Origin: Ensifer adhaerens
GTDB taxonomy: Bacteria > Pseudomonadota > Alphaproteobacteria > Rhizobiales > Rhizobiaceae
Assembly (NCBI RefSeq): GCF_020035535.1
Contig: NZ_CP083350.1
Span: 2,552,501 to 2,616,500, forward strand
Direction of reading: 5' to 3'
DNA length: 64,000 bases
Numbering within the stretch: position 1 is the stretch's first letter; the number at the start of each line of letters is the position of its first letter. This document shows positions 52,942 to 61,139 of the stretch, piece after piece. Under the pieces are notes generated by a model, which saw only the letters and a program-made list of their open reading frames with translations, was not told the origin of the DNA and made no database searches. The translations under genes and the position numbers were made by a program.

Positions 52942-54104
52942 CACCGGCAAGCTCCCCGGATCAATTCCAACGCATCTTCAAGCGAGGAATAGGTGAGGGA
53001 GCAGGTCCCGGCCGATCCAATAACCTGTGTCAGCACTTCGAAGGCGGTGCTGCCGAGATCTCGGCCGGGCGCAAACGCACCGTTGAGCAAGCCGCGCAAC
53101 GCACCGACCGCATCGACCGGGTCCAGACTGGGACGGGAGCCGCGGTCGCGGTTAAGCAGGATCACCCAGCCTATGGCTCGGCGGGGGGCCGGCGACACCG
53201 GCGAAAAGTGTTTCGGCACGATGTAGCGCACTCTCTTGCCATCGGGGCGCCGGAAGATCGGTGCTGCAGCGAGCTCGGGACAATATCCGGCAAGAAGAGG
53301 CCACGCGCCTGGCTTGACGCCGGCGGCGAAGGGAAGTCCGATGCCAAGCCCGCTGCAGTTCAAAAGGGTCACATCATCCGAGACGAAGCCGAAGCCCGAT
53401 TGGGCAAGGGCCAATGTCAGCGTCGTCTTGCCTGCACCGGGATCGCCGCAGAGCAGGATCAGGCGTTCGCCTGAGGAGAGGGCGGCTGCGTGGAGTGCAA
53501 TTTCATAGATGCCATGCTCGAGCGCTTCCGACAGCAATTCCCCCTTCAGCACGGTGGGGATCTCGTCGGGGGAGCAGGTCCGAAGCCAGTCGCTATTCCG
53601 GAACACGTGGATCCGGTCCCCGTGCTCGACCAGTTCCAGGAGAGTGTCGGTGGCCTCCGGCTGGACTTCGAGGTGCCTGAAGACGGAGATTGCCGGAAAG
53701 GCATGGGTCGCTGGATAGACAATCCGGATGCGACGGTCCGCCAGGGCTAGCGTTTGAACCACATGCTTGTGAAGCGAAGCGGAGGCCGATGGTGCGTGTG
53801 GCCGGATCAGGCCCAGGCGCTCCCAATCTCTTAGCGCGGTTTGAACGTATTCTTTCGCATCGAGGGCATCAACGTGACCGCGCATGATCCCGCGCGGGAT
53901 AGCATCCGGTGAAGTGCCGTCCTGCAACGAGCGCCAGATGTCGGCGGCCGTCTCGTTAAGGGCGAAGATGGCGCGCTGGGTTGGGCTGAACAGGATGTTC
54001 TGCCCACGGATGCGCACGAGCCGGGCCTGGGTCACGAGGCCCGGCGCCACGCCATCAGGGGAAAGTTGCACGACAGCTCCTTCATTCGCTTCTAGTAAGG
54101 TCAT
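52941..54104 (-). CDS. PqqD-like domain fused to HprK-like kinase (387 aa)
   Basis: A two-domain protein. Residues about 25-100 (LVRIRGQNILFSPTQRAIFALNETAADIWRSLQDG ... WERLGLIRPH, shown in part) follow the PqqD fold, which binds the leader of a precursor peptide. Residues about 200-385 resemble the HPr serine kinase core: HAAALSSGERLILLCGDPGAGKTTLT carries the P-loop (about 219-227), then FGFVSDDVTLLN. The HPr-specific C-terminal motif of true HprK is absent, so phosphorylation of HPr is unlikely. The ATG at 54104 follows GGAGGAG. NCBI family naming as I recall calls such proteins 'HPr-rel-A system'. Its substrate is unknown. Confidence 0.82.
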   Translation of the reverse strand: MTLLEANEGAVVQLSPDGVAPGLVTQARLVRIRGQNILFSPTQRAIFALNETAADIWRSLQDGTSPDAIPRGIMRGHVDALDAKEYVQTALRDWERLGLIRPHAPSASASLHKHVVQTLALADRRIRIVYPATHAFPAISVFRHLEVQPEATDTLLELVEHGDRIHVFRNSDWLRTCSPDEIPTVLKGELLSEALEHGIYEIALHAAALSSGERLILLCGDPGAGKTTLTLALAQSGFGFVSDDVTLLNCSGLGIGLPFAAGVKPGAWPLLAGYCPELAAAPIFRRPDGKRVRYIVPKHFSPVSPAPRRAIGWVILLNRDRGSRPSLDPVDAVGALRGLLNGAFAPGRDLGSTAFEVLTQVIGSAGTCSLTYSSLEDALELIRGACR

Positions 54105-54250
54105 CGCCGTGGCCTCCTCCGTGCCTTCCCACGTCATAATTGCCGACCGACCCCGTGTCTTCACTCTGCCGGCAGCCGCGCCCGAGGGGCAAAAATCATG
54201 GTGCACCCAACTCGGCTCACAAAGCCGGTAATCCAATTGAGAAATAGCAC

Positions 54251-54262
54251 ATTTGAAAGTCT
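54251..54262 (+). promoter_or_regulatory. Shared motif ATTTGAAAGTCT, copy 3
   Basis: The same 12 bases as upstream of the NCS2 permease and uraH, here 147 bases upstream of the PqqD-HprK start (minus) and 250 bases upstream of the NusG-like start (plus), before the promoter at 54334. Confidence 0.4.
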
Positions 54263-54333
54263 GTAATCAGCGGGCCGATCCGTCTAATCCGTCGTAAGCT
54301 CGCTCCACTACGGTGGTATGCGCCTGCGCCTTT

Positions 54334-54362
54334 TTGCAGGGTTGATCGGCAAAAAGTATAAT
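54334..54362 (+). promoter_or_regulatory. Strong sigma-70 promoter for the antiterminator operon
   Basis: TTGCAG and a perfect TATAAT are separated by exactly 17 bases. It lies about 150 bases before the NusG-like start, giving a long leader in which the antiterminator itself could be recruited. Confidence 0.65.
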
Positions 54363-54512
54363 AACTCCTCCCGGCCTGTTACGCTCTAGTGCTGATGGCA
54401 CGCAGGTCCGCGAACCTGATATATTTTCGGTCATGACCGCGGCCATCCAAAATTGGCAAAATTGTTGATTTTATTTGCTTGTGGCGGCCCCTCTGCATTC
54501 ATAGGGTTGAGT

Positions 54513-55061
54513 ATGCAAAAAATGGAAAGTTCGGTTGCGGAACCGCTGGACAGCCAGGATGCGCGTAGGGCACGTTGGTATGTGGTTCAGACGCACCAGC
54601 ACTGCGAAGTGCTGGCCGAACGACACCTGTCGTCTCAAAACTTCCGAACCTATTTGCCGAAAAGACGGCGAACTGTCCGGCATGCGCGCAAAATCAGACC
54701 GGTCTGTTCAGCATATTTTGAAGGTTACCTCTTCGTATCATTCGATATTCGCGAGCAAAGGTGGTCGCCAATCAATTCCACCGTGGGCGTTCGCAAGCTC
54801 GTCATGACAAATTGCGCGCCGATTCCGGTTCCATTCGGCGTCATTGAGACTCTCCTGTCAGCAACCGATGATGAGGGGGTCCTGCACCCGAAGAGTCTTT
54901 TGGAGCCAGGGCAGAAGATACGGGTCACGAACGGGCCATTTACGGACCAGCTTGGTACTTTGGATTGTGTTGGGCGGTCTGGAGCAGTAAGAATACTTAT
55001 TGATGTTATGAATAGATCCGTTCCTATGTATATTGATAGGGATAAATTGCTTATAATGTGA
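54513..55061 (+). CDS. NusG/RfaH-type transcription antiterminator (182 aa)
   Basis: A specialised NusG paralogue. The NGN domain runs from about residue 20 to 115: ARWYVVQTHQHCEVLAERHL, FRTYLPKRRRTVRH, SAYFEGYLFVSFDI, STVGVRKLVM. The KOW domain is C-terminal (LLEPGQKIRVTNGPFTDQLGTLD). Length and domain order match the RfaH/LoaP/UpxY class, which lets RNA polymerase read through long operons of surface-polymer genes. ATG at 54513 is used; a TTG 20 codons upstream opens an atypical stretch. The gene and the following 60 bases are unusually AT-rich for the window, a sign of acquisition. It leads the operon that includes the type I exporter. Confidence 0.88.
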   Translation: MQKMESSVAEPLDSQDARRARWYVVQTHQHCEVLAERHLSSQNFRTYLPKRRRTVRHARKIRPVCSAYFEGYLFVSFDIREQRWSPINSTVGVRKLVMTNCAPIPVPFGVIETLLSATDDEGVLHPKSLLEPGQKIRVTNGPFTDQLGTLDCVGRSGAVRILIDVMNRSVPMYIDRDKLLIM

Positions 55062-55303
55062 ATGTTTTTGTAGGTATTGTTCTTGATTGGTATAGTTTCT
55101 ATTGGTGTGGGGGCGCGGTCACACGAGTCACCCTAAGTGCGGCAGCTTGCGAAGAAATCAGCAGTAGACGTCCCCTTGGCAAAATGGCCACACATGCGCT
55201 TCATGCAGAGATCGCGAATGCGTGCTCGCCCGGACAAGCACATTACCGTCACTCCTTCGAACACGGTGCGCGCCATGGTCGGCAAGCGGCCCGGGAGCAC
55301 GAT

Positions 55304-56914
55304 ATGAACCCACATCAGGTAATCGCTGGGCGCCGGAATCTCACCGTGGATACGGCGGACGAGCAGAATGACGTAACAGGCAAGGACCTAGCTGGCTCGG
55401 ACGCAATTGTGCCGTTGCACGCAGCCGATACGGCTGGCGCGCTTCCAGTGGCGGCAACCTTGTTTCGCGGCCTGGACGAGGCAGGGGTGAGATACGGGAT
55501 TATCCAGGATCTCGCGAGCTTGCCTGAGGCGGTCGCCGGCGGCGACGATCTGGATGTGCTCCTCGATAAGCAGGACTACCCGATCTTCTGTTCGATAATG
55601 GCTGAGTTGCATGGTCGCCGCGGGTTGAGCCTCTCTTGCTACGACAATGTTTGCGCCGGCAGAGAGGATTGGTTCGTTGCCGATTTTTCATGCGGTGCCT
55701 ATCTCCATCTCGACCTCCACGTCGGAATTCGTGTCGGCTGGGAGTTTCGCAAGCGCTACCTGGCCTTCGATCATGCGGCGGTCGGGCGGTGGGAGCATGT
55801 ATGCGTTGGGGGGATTTCCATCCCCGTCGTCTCCCCTGAGGACGAGGTTCGGATATCGATCGCCCGCTTCGCGTTCCGTCTGTGGACGCTTCCGTGGAAA
55901 CGTTGGGTGGCGATACGTGGCAGTCGAAAGGAGCAACTTGCGCGCCTGTCCCCCGCCCCCGGCGAACCGAATTCGTACATCATTGAATACAAATTTGGCC
56001 GTGGCAGAAGCGTCAGCTGCAGGATTCGGCCGAGCGAAGACGGTATTCTGGTGCACAGCGGCGACCTTGCAAGACTGAGGCTTTCGCTCCGGCAGAGGTG
56101 CGGCTTCTCGAGAGCCAGCGGTATCGCGGATGCTGCGGTTCATTTCGTGCGCAAGGCCTCCTATCTCGCACTGAGGCTCGCAGGTCGCGTCATGCCCGGC
56201 GCCGTACCGCCAAAACGGCGTCCCTGGGCCGGCGGGGTCGTGGTGGCGCTCGTCGCTCCGGACGGACTGGGAAAGAGCACGCAGGTTAGCCTGCTGACAC
56301 GAATATTTCGATGGAAGTTCGGCTGTGCCCAGGTTTATGTCGGCACTGGCGAGGGAAGCGGATGGCGGTTGCGCAAGGGGCTGCAGCGCCTGGCTTTTTA
56401 CCGCCGGCGCGAGCTCAAGGCGATCATCCGGACCGAGGGCCGGGAAAGCCGCGCAATGGGAAGGATACTACCGGTCGGTTTGGCGCTCTGGGGAGTTCTG
56501 ATCGCGATCGAACGGTACGCCGTTGTGAACCGTGCGCATCGATGGGCAATGCGCGGCATGATCGTTATCAGCGACCGCTGGCCACAGAAGCTTCGGCACG
56601 GATATCTGGACGGGCCGATGATACCGCCCAATCTCTCATCCGCGCCTGGCGTGGGCATGCTGGCGCGGCTTGAAAAGAAGCTATACGAGCGGATGGATTC
56701 TTGCAGGCCGCATCTGACGCTGCATCTCGTCTCCGATTATTCGGTTTCGGAGGCGCGAAAACCCGGAGAAATTACCAGGGAGGGGTTCGACGCGCGGCTG
56801 GCACTCATGGCCGAACTGCGGGCCCTGGACAAGGAAATCAGGACCATCGACGCCAGCGCCAGCGCTGAGAGTGTCAAGCGGGAGCTCTTCAAGGAGATCT
56901 GGTTGTCCTTGTAG
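55304..56914 (+). CDS. Nucleotidyltransferase-like / thymidylate-kinase-like fusion protein (536 aa)
   Basis: Not a named family to me, but two parts are readable. The N-terminal part (about 50-130: LFRGLDEAGVRYGIIQD, AGGDDLDVLLDKQDYPIF) resembles nucleotidyltransferases in having a DDLD acidic pair after a short helix. The C-terminal 230 residues form a P-loop kinase-like domain: VALVAPDGLGKSTQVSLLTRIFRWKF, then MIVISDRWPQKLRHGYLDGP and REGFDARLALMAELRALDKEIRTIDAS, similar to dTMP kinase with altered motifs. Such proteins occur in capsule and exopolysaccharide loci. The ATG at 55304 has CGGGAG seven bases before it; upstream codons in frame are less convincing. A sugar- or lipid-phosphate kinase role is a guess. 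Confidence 0.7.
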   Translation: MNPHQVIAGRRNLTVDTADEQNDVTGKDLAGSDAIVPLHAADTAGALPVAATLFRGLDEAGVRYGIIQDLASLPEAVAGGDDLDVLLDKQDYPIFCSIMAELHGRRGLSLSCYDNVCAGREDWFVADFSCGAYLHLDLHVGIRVGWEFRKRYLAFDHAAVGRWEHVCVGGISIPVVSPEDEVRISIARFAFRLWTLPWKRWVAIRGSRKEQLARLSPAPGEPNSYIIEYKFGRGRSVSCRIRPSEDGILVHSGDLARLRLSLRQRCGFSRASGIADAAVHFVRKASYLALRLAGRVMPGAVPPKRRPWAGGVVVALVAPDGLGKSTQVSLLTRIFRWKFGCAQVYVGTGEGSGWRLRKGLQRLAFYRRRELKAIIRTEGRESRAMGRILPVGLALWGVLIAIERYAVVNRAHRWAMRGMIVISDRWPQKLRHGYLDGPMIPPNLSSAPGVGMLARLEKKLYERMDSCRPHLTLHLVSDYSVSEARKPGEITREGFDARLALMAELRALDKEIRTIDASASAESVKRELFKEIWLSL

Positions 56915-56932
56915 AAGGCTTCGCCGCTTCGC

Positions 56933-56962
56933 AAAGACGCCTCATGAAAAGACGCCTCATGA
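56933..56962 (+). repeat. 15-bp tandem duplication
   Basis: AAAGACGCCTCATGA occurs twice head to tail just after the stop of the fusion protein gene, followed by two more matching bases. A recent slippage duplication in non-coding DNA. Confidence 0.7.
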
Positions 56963-57118
56963 AATGCAGCGCGCGCTCGTCGATCTAGCCTTTTCAGGGA
57001 CGAAAATGTGCATAGCCGGGCTGCAGCGCATTCTTGAAATCCGGACTTCCTTTTTCGACACGCGGGCTGCCGCTCGAGGCGTCGTCTCAGGCACACAGCT
57101 TAGCGGAGGTATTCGCAA

Positions 57119-57277
57119 ATGAAGATCGTGCATGTGTTGACCCGACTGCTTCCCGGCGGTTCCGAGGAGGATACTTTGGCGTGTTGCAGCGCCCAGGTAA
57201 GGCGCGGCCATGCAGCAGGTCTGAGGTCTATTCGAACGTCCTCTTCGCGCTCTTTGTCGAAATACTTGCAGCTTTGA
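57119..57277 (+). pseudogene. Truncated glycosyltransferase N-terminus (52 codons)
   Basis: After a good site (GGAGG), the frame reads MKIVHVLTRLLPGGSEEDTLACCSAQVRRGHAAGL, a clear GT4 opening ('MkilhvltrL.rGGsEe.tl......aGHev.l'), then loses the pattern and stops. The rest of the gene (about 350 codons) is missing: the exporter gene starts 80 bases later. It is the scar of a deleted glycosyltransferase, so this operon once made, or was part of, a polysaccharide locus. Confidence 0.7.
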
Positions 57278-57355
57278 TGGGCGATCATTTCGATGCCACC
57301 GATCCTGTCCAAATTTTCATGCGCGATGCCCGCAAAAGACAAAGGAGATAAACAG

Positions 57356-59737
57356 GTGCGGCGAATCGCCCGGCTCGGCACGGGCGTGGGCTTTGTGTTG
57401 CTGCTGTTTGGGTTTGCCTGGTTCGTCCAATCGCGGTTTTTTGATCTTCTCGTTGCAGTCAAGGCGCTGTCGGAGCCTTTGGGGATCTATCTTCCCGACG
57501 GTGTCGAACCTGGGGTCGCGAAGCTCGGCATCTTGGATATCATCCCTCCGGCTTTGACGATGTTTGTCGGAGCCGCCCTTGTGGTTCTAGCGGGCCATCT
57601 GCGCACGGAACCTCGCCTCGCAGAGCCCGGTGGATCGGCGCTGTTGCGAGCCGGATCGCGCCGGAAAAGGCCGCGCTACAGCCGTCGTCGACGCAGACTC
57701 ACAAAGTGGCAGACTGCCGGTATGGTTCTGATCTTCATCGCTCTCGCGCAGGCCGGACCTCTGGCTCTGCTATTGCCTCCTCGCATCGGCGATCCCGGCG
57801 GTAGCGCGCTTGCGGCCCTGACGTGGTACCTGCCGGATTCTTTGTTGTTTCAAGACCTACGGAGCGCAGCGGACGGGCTCCCGTTCTGGCTGATGATCGG
57901 AAGTCTTGGCCTGTTGCTGTTATTCGGGCGGGCACGGCGGAAGCGGACGGGACCCTCGCCACACCCATCGGCGGCTGCGCGGCCCATTTCCCTTGCCGGT
58001 AAGCCGGCAGCGGGCTCGGAACTGGCCAGCGCGCTTGGCTCCTGCAAGGGAGCGCTCGCCGGTGTTGCGGCGTTCAGTGGCGTGAGCAACATCCTCATGC
58101 TGAACGGTGCGCTTTTTATGCTGCAGGTTTATGACCGCGTGTTGCCGAGCCGCAGCGTTCCGACGCTGGTCGGCCTGGCAATACTGGCCGGCATTCTCTA
58201 CGTGGGGCAGGCCATCATCGACCTCGTGCGTGGTCGCATCATGGCCCGCATCGGCACCGAACTGGACGAGGCGCTCTCCGGACGTGTTTTCACCGCGATA
58301 ACCAGGCTGCCCCTCTTGGTTGGCTATCAGGGCGACGGGCTGCAGCCGCAGCGCGATATCGACAGCATCCGCTCCTTTCTCTCGGGGCCGGGACCCAATG
58401 CGTTCTTCGAACTGCCGTGGCTCCCCTTCTATCTGGCAATCATCTGGAGTTTCCATCCGGTTCTCGGGATAACCGCCATTTGCGGCGCAATCATACTGGT
58501 TCTCCTCACAGCGACCACCGAGATACTCACGCGCCGGCCAGCGAGCGCGGCGGTCTTGACGGGCGCCCGCCGCAATATCCTCGCCGAGGCGAGCCGCCGC
58601 AATGCGGAGGTCCTCGCGGCGATGGGGATGGGGAGGCGCCTCCATGACCAATGGCGCGACGCAAGTCGCCAGTGCCTCGCCCAGCAGCAGCGTGTCAGCG
58701 ATGTCACGGGCGGCCTGGGTAGCGCTTCGCGCGCATTGCGGCTGATGTTGCAGTCCGCAATGCTAGGCGTAGGTGCCTGGCTCGTAATCCATGGCGAGGC
58801 GACCGGCGGGATCATCATTGCAGGTTCGATCCTGGTGGGCAGGGCGCTTGCCCCCGTCGACCTTGCCATCACCCATTGGCGCAATTTCGTGGGTGCACGC
58901 CAGAGCTGGCGCAGGCTCGGGCAACTGCTCGCCCGCTTGCCCCAGGACGTGCAGCCAATGGCGCTCCCGGCACCGAGATCGAGCTTGACCGTGGACCGGC
59001 TCGTGATCGGCGCGCCAGGAACGCAGCGGGTTGTTGTTCAGGGCATGGAGTTCAAACTGGATGCCGGCTCGGGGATCGGCGTCATAGGACCAAGCGGCTC
59101 CGGCAAGTCGAGCCTCGTTCGCGCGCTGGTCGGCGCATGGCGGCCCCTGGCAGGGCGGGTAAAGCTGGATGGCGCGGCGCTCGATCAGTGGCCATCGGAA
59201 CAACTCGGCAGACAGGTGGGCTATCTGCCCCAGGATGTTGAGCTTTTTGCGGGGACGGTGGCGGACAACATTGCCCGCTTCGACCCGTACCGGGACCCTG
59301 GCGTCGTCGTTGCCGCCGCCCGAGCGGCGGGCGTCCATGATCTGATCGTCAGCCTGCCCAACGGTTACGAGACCCAGATCGGGGAAGGCGGCGCCGCTTT
59401 GTCGGCGGGACAGCGTCAGCGTGTGGCGCTCGCGCGCGCGCTCCACGGGAACCCGTTCCTCGTTGTCCTCGACGAGCCGAATTCCAATCTCGACGTTGAA
59501 GGCGAAATCGCGCTTGCCGAGGCGATCCGGGGGGTCAAGGCTCGCGCCGGGATTGTCGTGATCGTGACGCATCGACCGAACATCCTCTCTGAGTTGGACT
59601 TCGTTCTGGCGATGAAGGAAGGACAGATGCACATGATCGGGCCGCGAGAACGGGTCCTGGCAAAACTCCTCCTATTGCAGCCGGCCAACAACGCCAACCC
59701 GAAGCCAGTTTCGATTTCGCCGAAACGGCCGAATTGA
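57356..59737 (+). CDS. Type I secretion ABC exporter, PrtD-like, with N-terminal extension (793 aa)
   Basis: The last 560 residues are a PrtD/HasD-type exporter: VAAFSGVSNILMLNGALFMLQVYDRVLPSRSVPTLVGL (membrane domain, in part), GPSGSGKSSLVRAL (Walker A), LSAGQRQRVALARAL (signature), VVLDEPNSNLDVEGE (Walker B) and VIVTHRPNILS. The first 230 residues are not part of the family: two or three extra membrane segments (VGFVLLLFGFAWFVQS, LTMFVGAALVVLAGH, TAGMVLIFIALAQAG, LMIGSLGLLLLFGR) joined by Arg-rich linkers. GTG at 57356 is chosen because AAAGGAG lies eight bases upstream. It exports an unfolded protein with its HlyD partner; no substrate gene was found in the window. Confidence 0.9.
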   Translation: MRRIARLGTGVGFVLLLFGFAWFVQSRFFDLLVAVKALSEPLGIYLPDGVEPGVAKLGILDIIPPALTMFVGAALVVLAGHLRTEPRLAEPGGSALLRAGSRRKRPRYSRRRRRLTKWQTAGMVLIFIALAQAGPLALLLPPRIGDPGGSALAALTWYLPDSLLFQDLRSAADGLPFWLMIGSLGLLLLFGRARRKRTGPSPHPSAAARPISLAGKPAAGSELASALGSCKGALAGVAAFSGVSNILMLNGALFMLQVYDRVLPSRSVPTLVGLAILAGILYVGQAIIDLVRGRIMARIGTELDEALSGRVFTAITRLPLLVGYQGDGLQPQRDIDSIRSFLSGPGPNAFFELPWLPFYLAIIWSFHPVLGITAICGAIILVLLTATTEILTRRPASAAVLTGARRNILAEASRRNAEVLAAMGMGRRLHDQWRDASRQCLAQQQRVSDVTGGLGSASRALRLMLQSAMLGVGAWLVIHGEATGGIIIAGSILVGRALAPVDLAITHWRNFVGARQSWRRLGQLLARLPQDVQPMALPAPRSSLTVDRLVIGAPGTQRVVVQGMEFKLDAGSGIGVIGPSGSGKSSLVRALVGAWRPLAGRVKLDGAALDQWPSEQLGRQVGYLPQDVELFAGTVADNIARFDPYRDPGVVVAAARAAGVHDLIVSLPNGYETQIGEGGAALSAGQRQRVALARALHGNPFLVVLDEPNSNLDVEGEIALAEAIRGVKARAGIVVIVTHRPNILSELDFVLAMKEGQMHMIGPRERVLAKLLLLQPANNANPKPVSISPKRPN

Positions 59738-59765
59738 CAGCGCTCGAGAAGAGGCAGACGCAAAG

Positions 59766-61079
59766 ATGGCAGATATTCGGTCGACGCACTGCAACCGGCG
59801 GTCCATTCGACGCAATCTCATGGCAGGGGTGACCTTCATCACCCTCCTCGCCGGCATCGTCGGCGGCTGGGCCGCAACCGTGGACATTTCGGGCGCGGTC
59901 ATCGCGCATGGCGCGGTGGTCGTCGAGGATAATGAGAAGGAGGTGCAACACTCCACCGGAGGTATTGTGGGCGAGATCTTCGTGCGTGACGGCAAGCACG
60001 TAAATGCCGGCGATGTTGTGGTCCGGCTTAGCGACGTTGTTCCCCGTGCCAATCTCGCGTTCGTGACCAAGAGCCTGGACGAGCTTTACGCCCGCAAATC
60101 CCGCCTCGAGGCCGAGCGTGATGGAGTCGAAGAGATGACGCTCGCTCCATGGCTTGCGAGCCGGATGGACGTTCCTGAGGTGGCGGCGCTGGTTGCCGGC
60201 GAAAAGCGACTGTTCGAACTTCGCCGGATCGCTCGATCCGGCGACAAGGCACGACTTCACGAAAGGATGGAACAGTACCGCAAGCAGATCGAAGGCCATT
60301 CGGCCCAGGAAGTGGCCAAGGCTAGGGAAATCGCGCTGGTCAACAATGAGCTCGACGGGATTCGCAGCCTCTTTGAACAGAAGCTGGTGCCGATATCCAA
60401 GCTGACGGCTTATGAACGCGAAGCTACGCGGATCGAAGGCGAGCGGGCCCAGCTTGTTTCGAGCATTGCGCAGACAAAGGGAGCGATCGCGGAAGTGGAG
60501 CTCCAGGTCCTGCAACTGGATAAGGATTTCTCGAGCGAGACGGGGCGCGAATTGCGCGAAGTCGACGCCAAGATTGCCGAGTTCGAGGAGCGAAACGTCA
60601 CGGCCGAAGATCAGCTGGCGCGCATCAATATTCGTGCTCCTGTGAGCGGTACCGTTCATCAGTCAATTGTGCACACCGTCGGCGGTGTCATTGGTGCCGG
60701 GGAACCGATCATGCTGATTGTCCCTGATGCTGACGCCCTCACGGTCGAGGCAAAGGTGGCTCCGCAAGACATCGACCAGCTTCTGGTTGGCCAAGCAGCC
60801 CTGCTTCGGTTCACCGCCTTCAATCTGCGCAGCACGCCTGAGCTTATCGGAGTGGTCTCCAGGGTAGCCGCCGACATCACGCGGGATCAGCGCACCAACG
60901 AGAGTTATTACGTGGTGCGCATCACCCCGGTTCCGGAGGGATTGCAGAGACTCGGCCAGATGGCGCTCGTTCCCGGCATGCCGGTCGAGGTTTTCATCCA
61001 GACCGGTGAGCGCAAGGTGCTCTCGTACCTGATGAAGCCGTTGTCGGATCAGATGATGCGGGCTTTCCGGGACCAGTAG
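59766..61079 (+). CDS. HlyD/PrtE-family membrane-fusion protein (437 aa)
   Basis: Periplasmic adaptor of the type I exporter. One membrane anchor (LMAGVTFITLLAGIVGGWAA, about 19-38) is followed by a beta-barrel/lipoyl half (VIAHGAVVVEDNEKEVQHSTGGIVGEIFVRDGKHVNAGDVVVRL). A long coiled-coil hairpin (about 95-280) follows, then the second lipoyl half (ARINIRAPVSGTVHQSIVHTVGG) and the closing PGMPVEVFIQTGERKVLSYLMKPLSD, typical of PrtE/HasE. It follows the ABC gene by 28 bases. An outer-membrane TolC protein must be supplied from elsewhere. Confidence 0.93.
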   Translation: MADIRSTHCNRRSIRRNLMAGVTFITLLAGIVGGWAATVDISGAVIAHGAVVVEDNEKEVQHSTGGIVGEIFVRDGKHVNAGDVVVRLSDVVPRANLAFVTKSLDELYARKSRLEAERDGVEEMTLAPWLASRMDVPEVAALVAGEKRLFELRRIARSGDKARLHERMEQYRKQIEGHSAQEVAKAREIALVNNELDGIRSLFEQKLVPISKLTAYEREATRIEGERAQLVSSIAQTKGAIAEVELQVLQLDKDFSSETGRELREVDAKIAEFEERNVTAEDQLARINIRAPVSGTVHQSIVHTVGGVIGAGEPIMLIVPDADALTVEAKVAPQDIDQLLVGQAALLRFTAFNLRSTPELIGVVSRVAADITRDQRTNESYYVVRITPVPEGLQRLGQMALVPGMPVEVFIQTGERKVLSYLMKPLSDQMMRAFRDQ

Positions 61080-61139
61080 ATGGAGCGGTTTGTCGCACCG
61101 GATCCTGTTCCAGAAGTCATTTGAAGGAGGATTTTGCCA

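Larger units (their letters stand above)
54105..54512. other. Divergent regulatory gap before the antiterminator operon
   Basis: 408 bp without a supported gene. It holds the third copy of the ATTTGAAAGTCT motif, a strong sigma-70 promoter at 54334-54362 and a 150-nt leader with AT-rich patches (CAAAATTGGCAAAATTGTTG). I see no obvious ops-like GGCGGTAGC element. Nothing else could be assigned. Confidence 0.5.

Noticed and set aside
54453..54512. Upstream TTG start for the NusG-like protein
   Set aside because: The 20 extra residues are hydrophobic and unlike any NusG N-terminus, with no ribosome site. ATG at 54513 leads directly to the NGN domain.
56915..57118. Short plus-strand frame ending GVVSGTQLSGGIRK as a gene
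   Set aside because: It has no domain pattern, begins in a tandem repeat and ends over the glycosyltransferase remnant. It is probably chance or debris.
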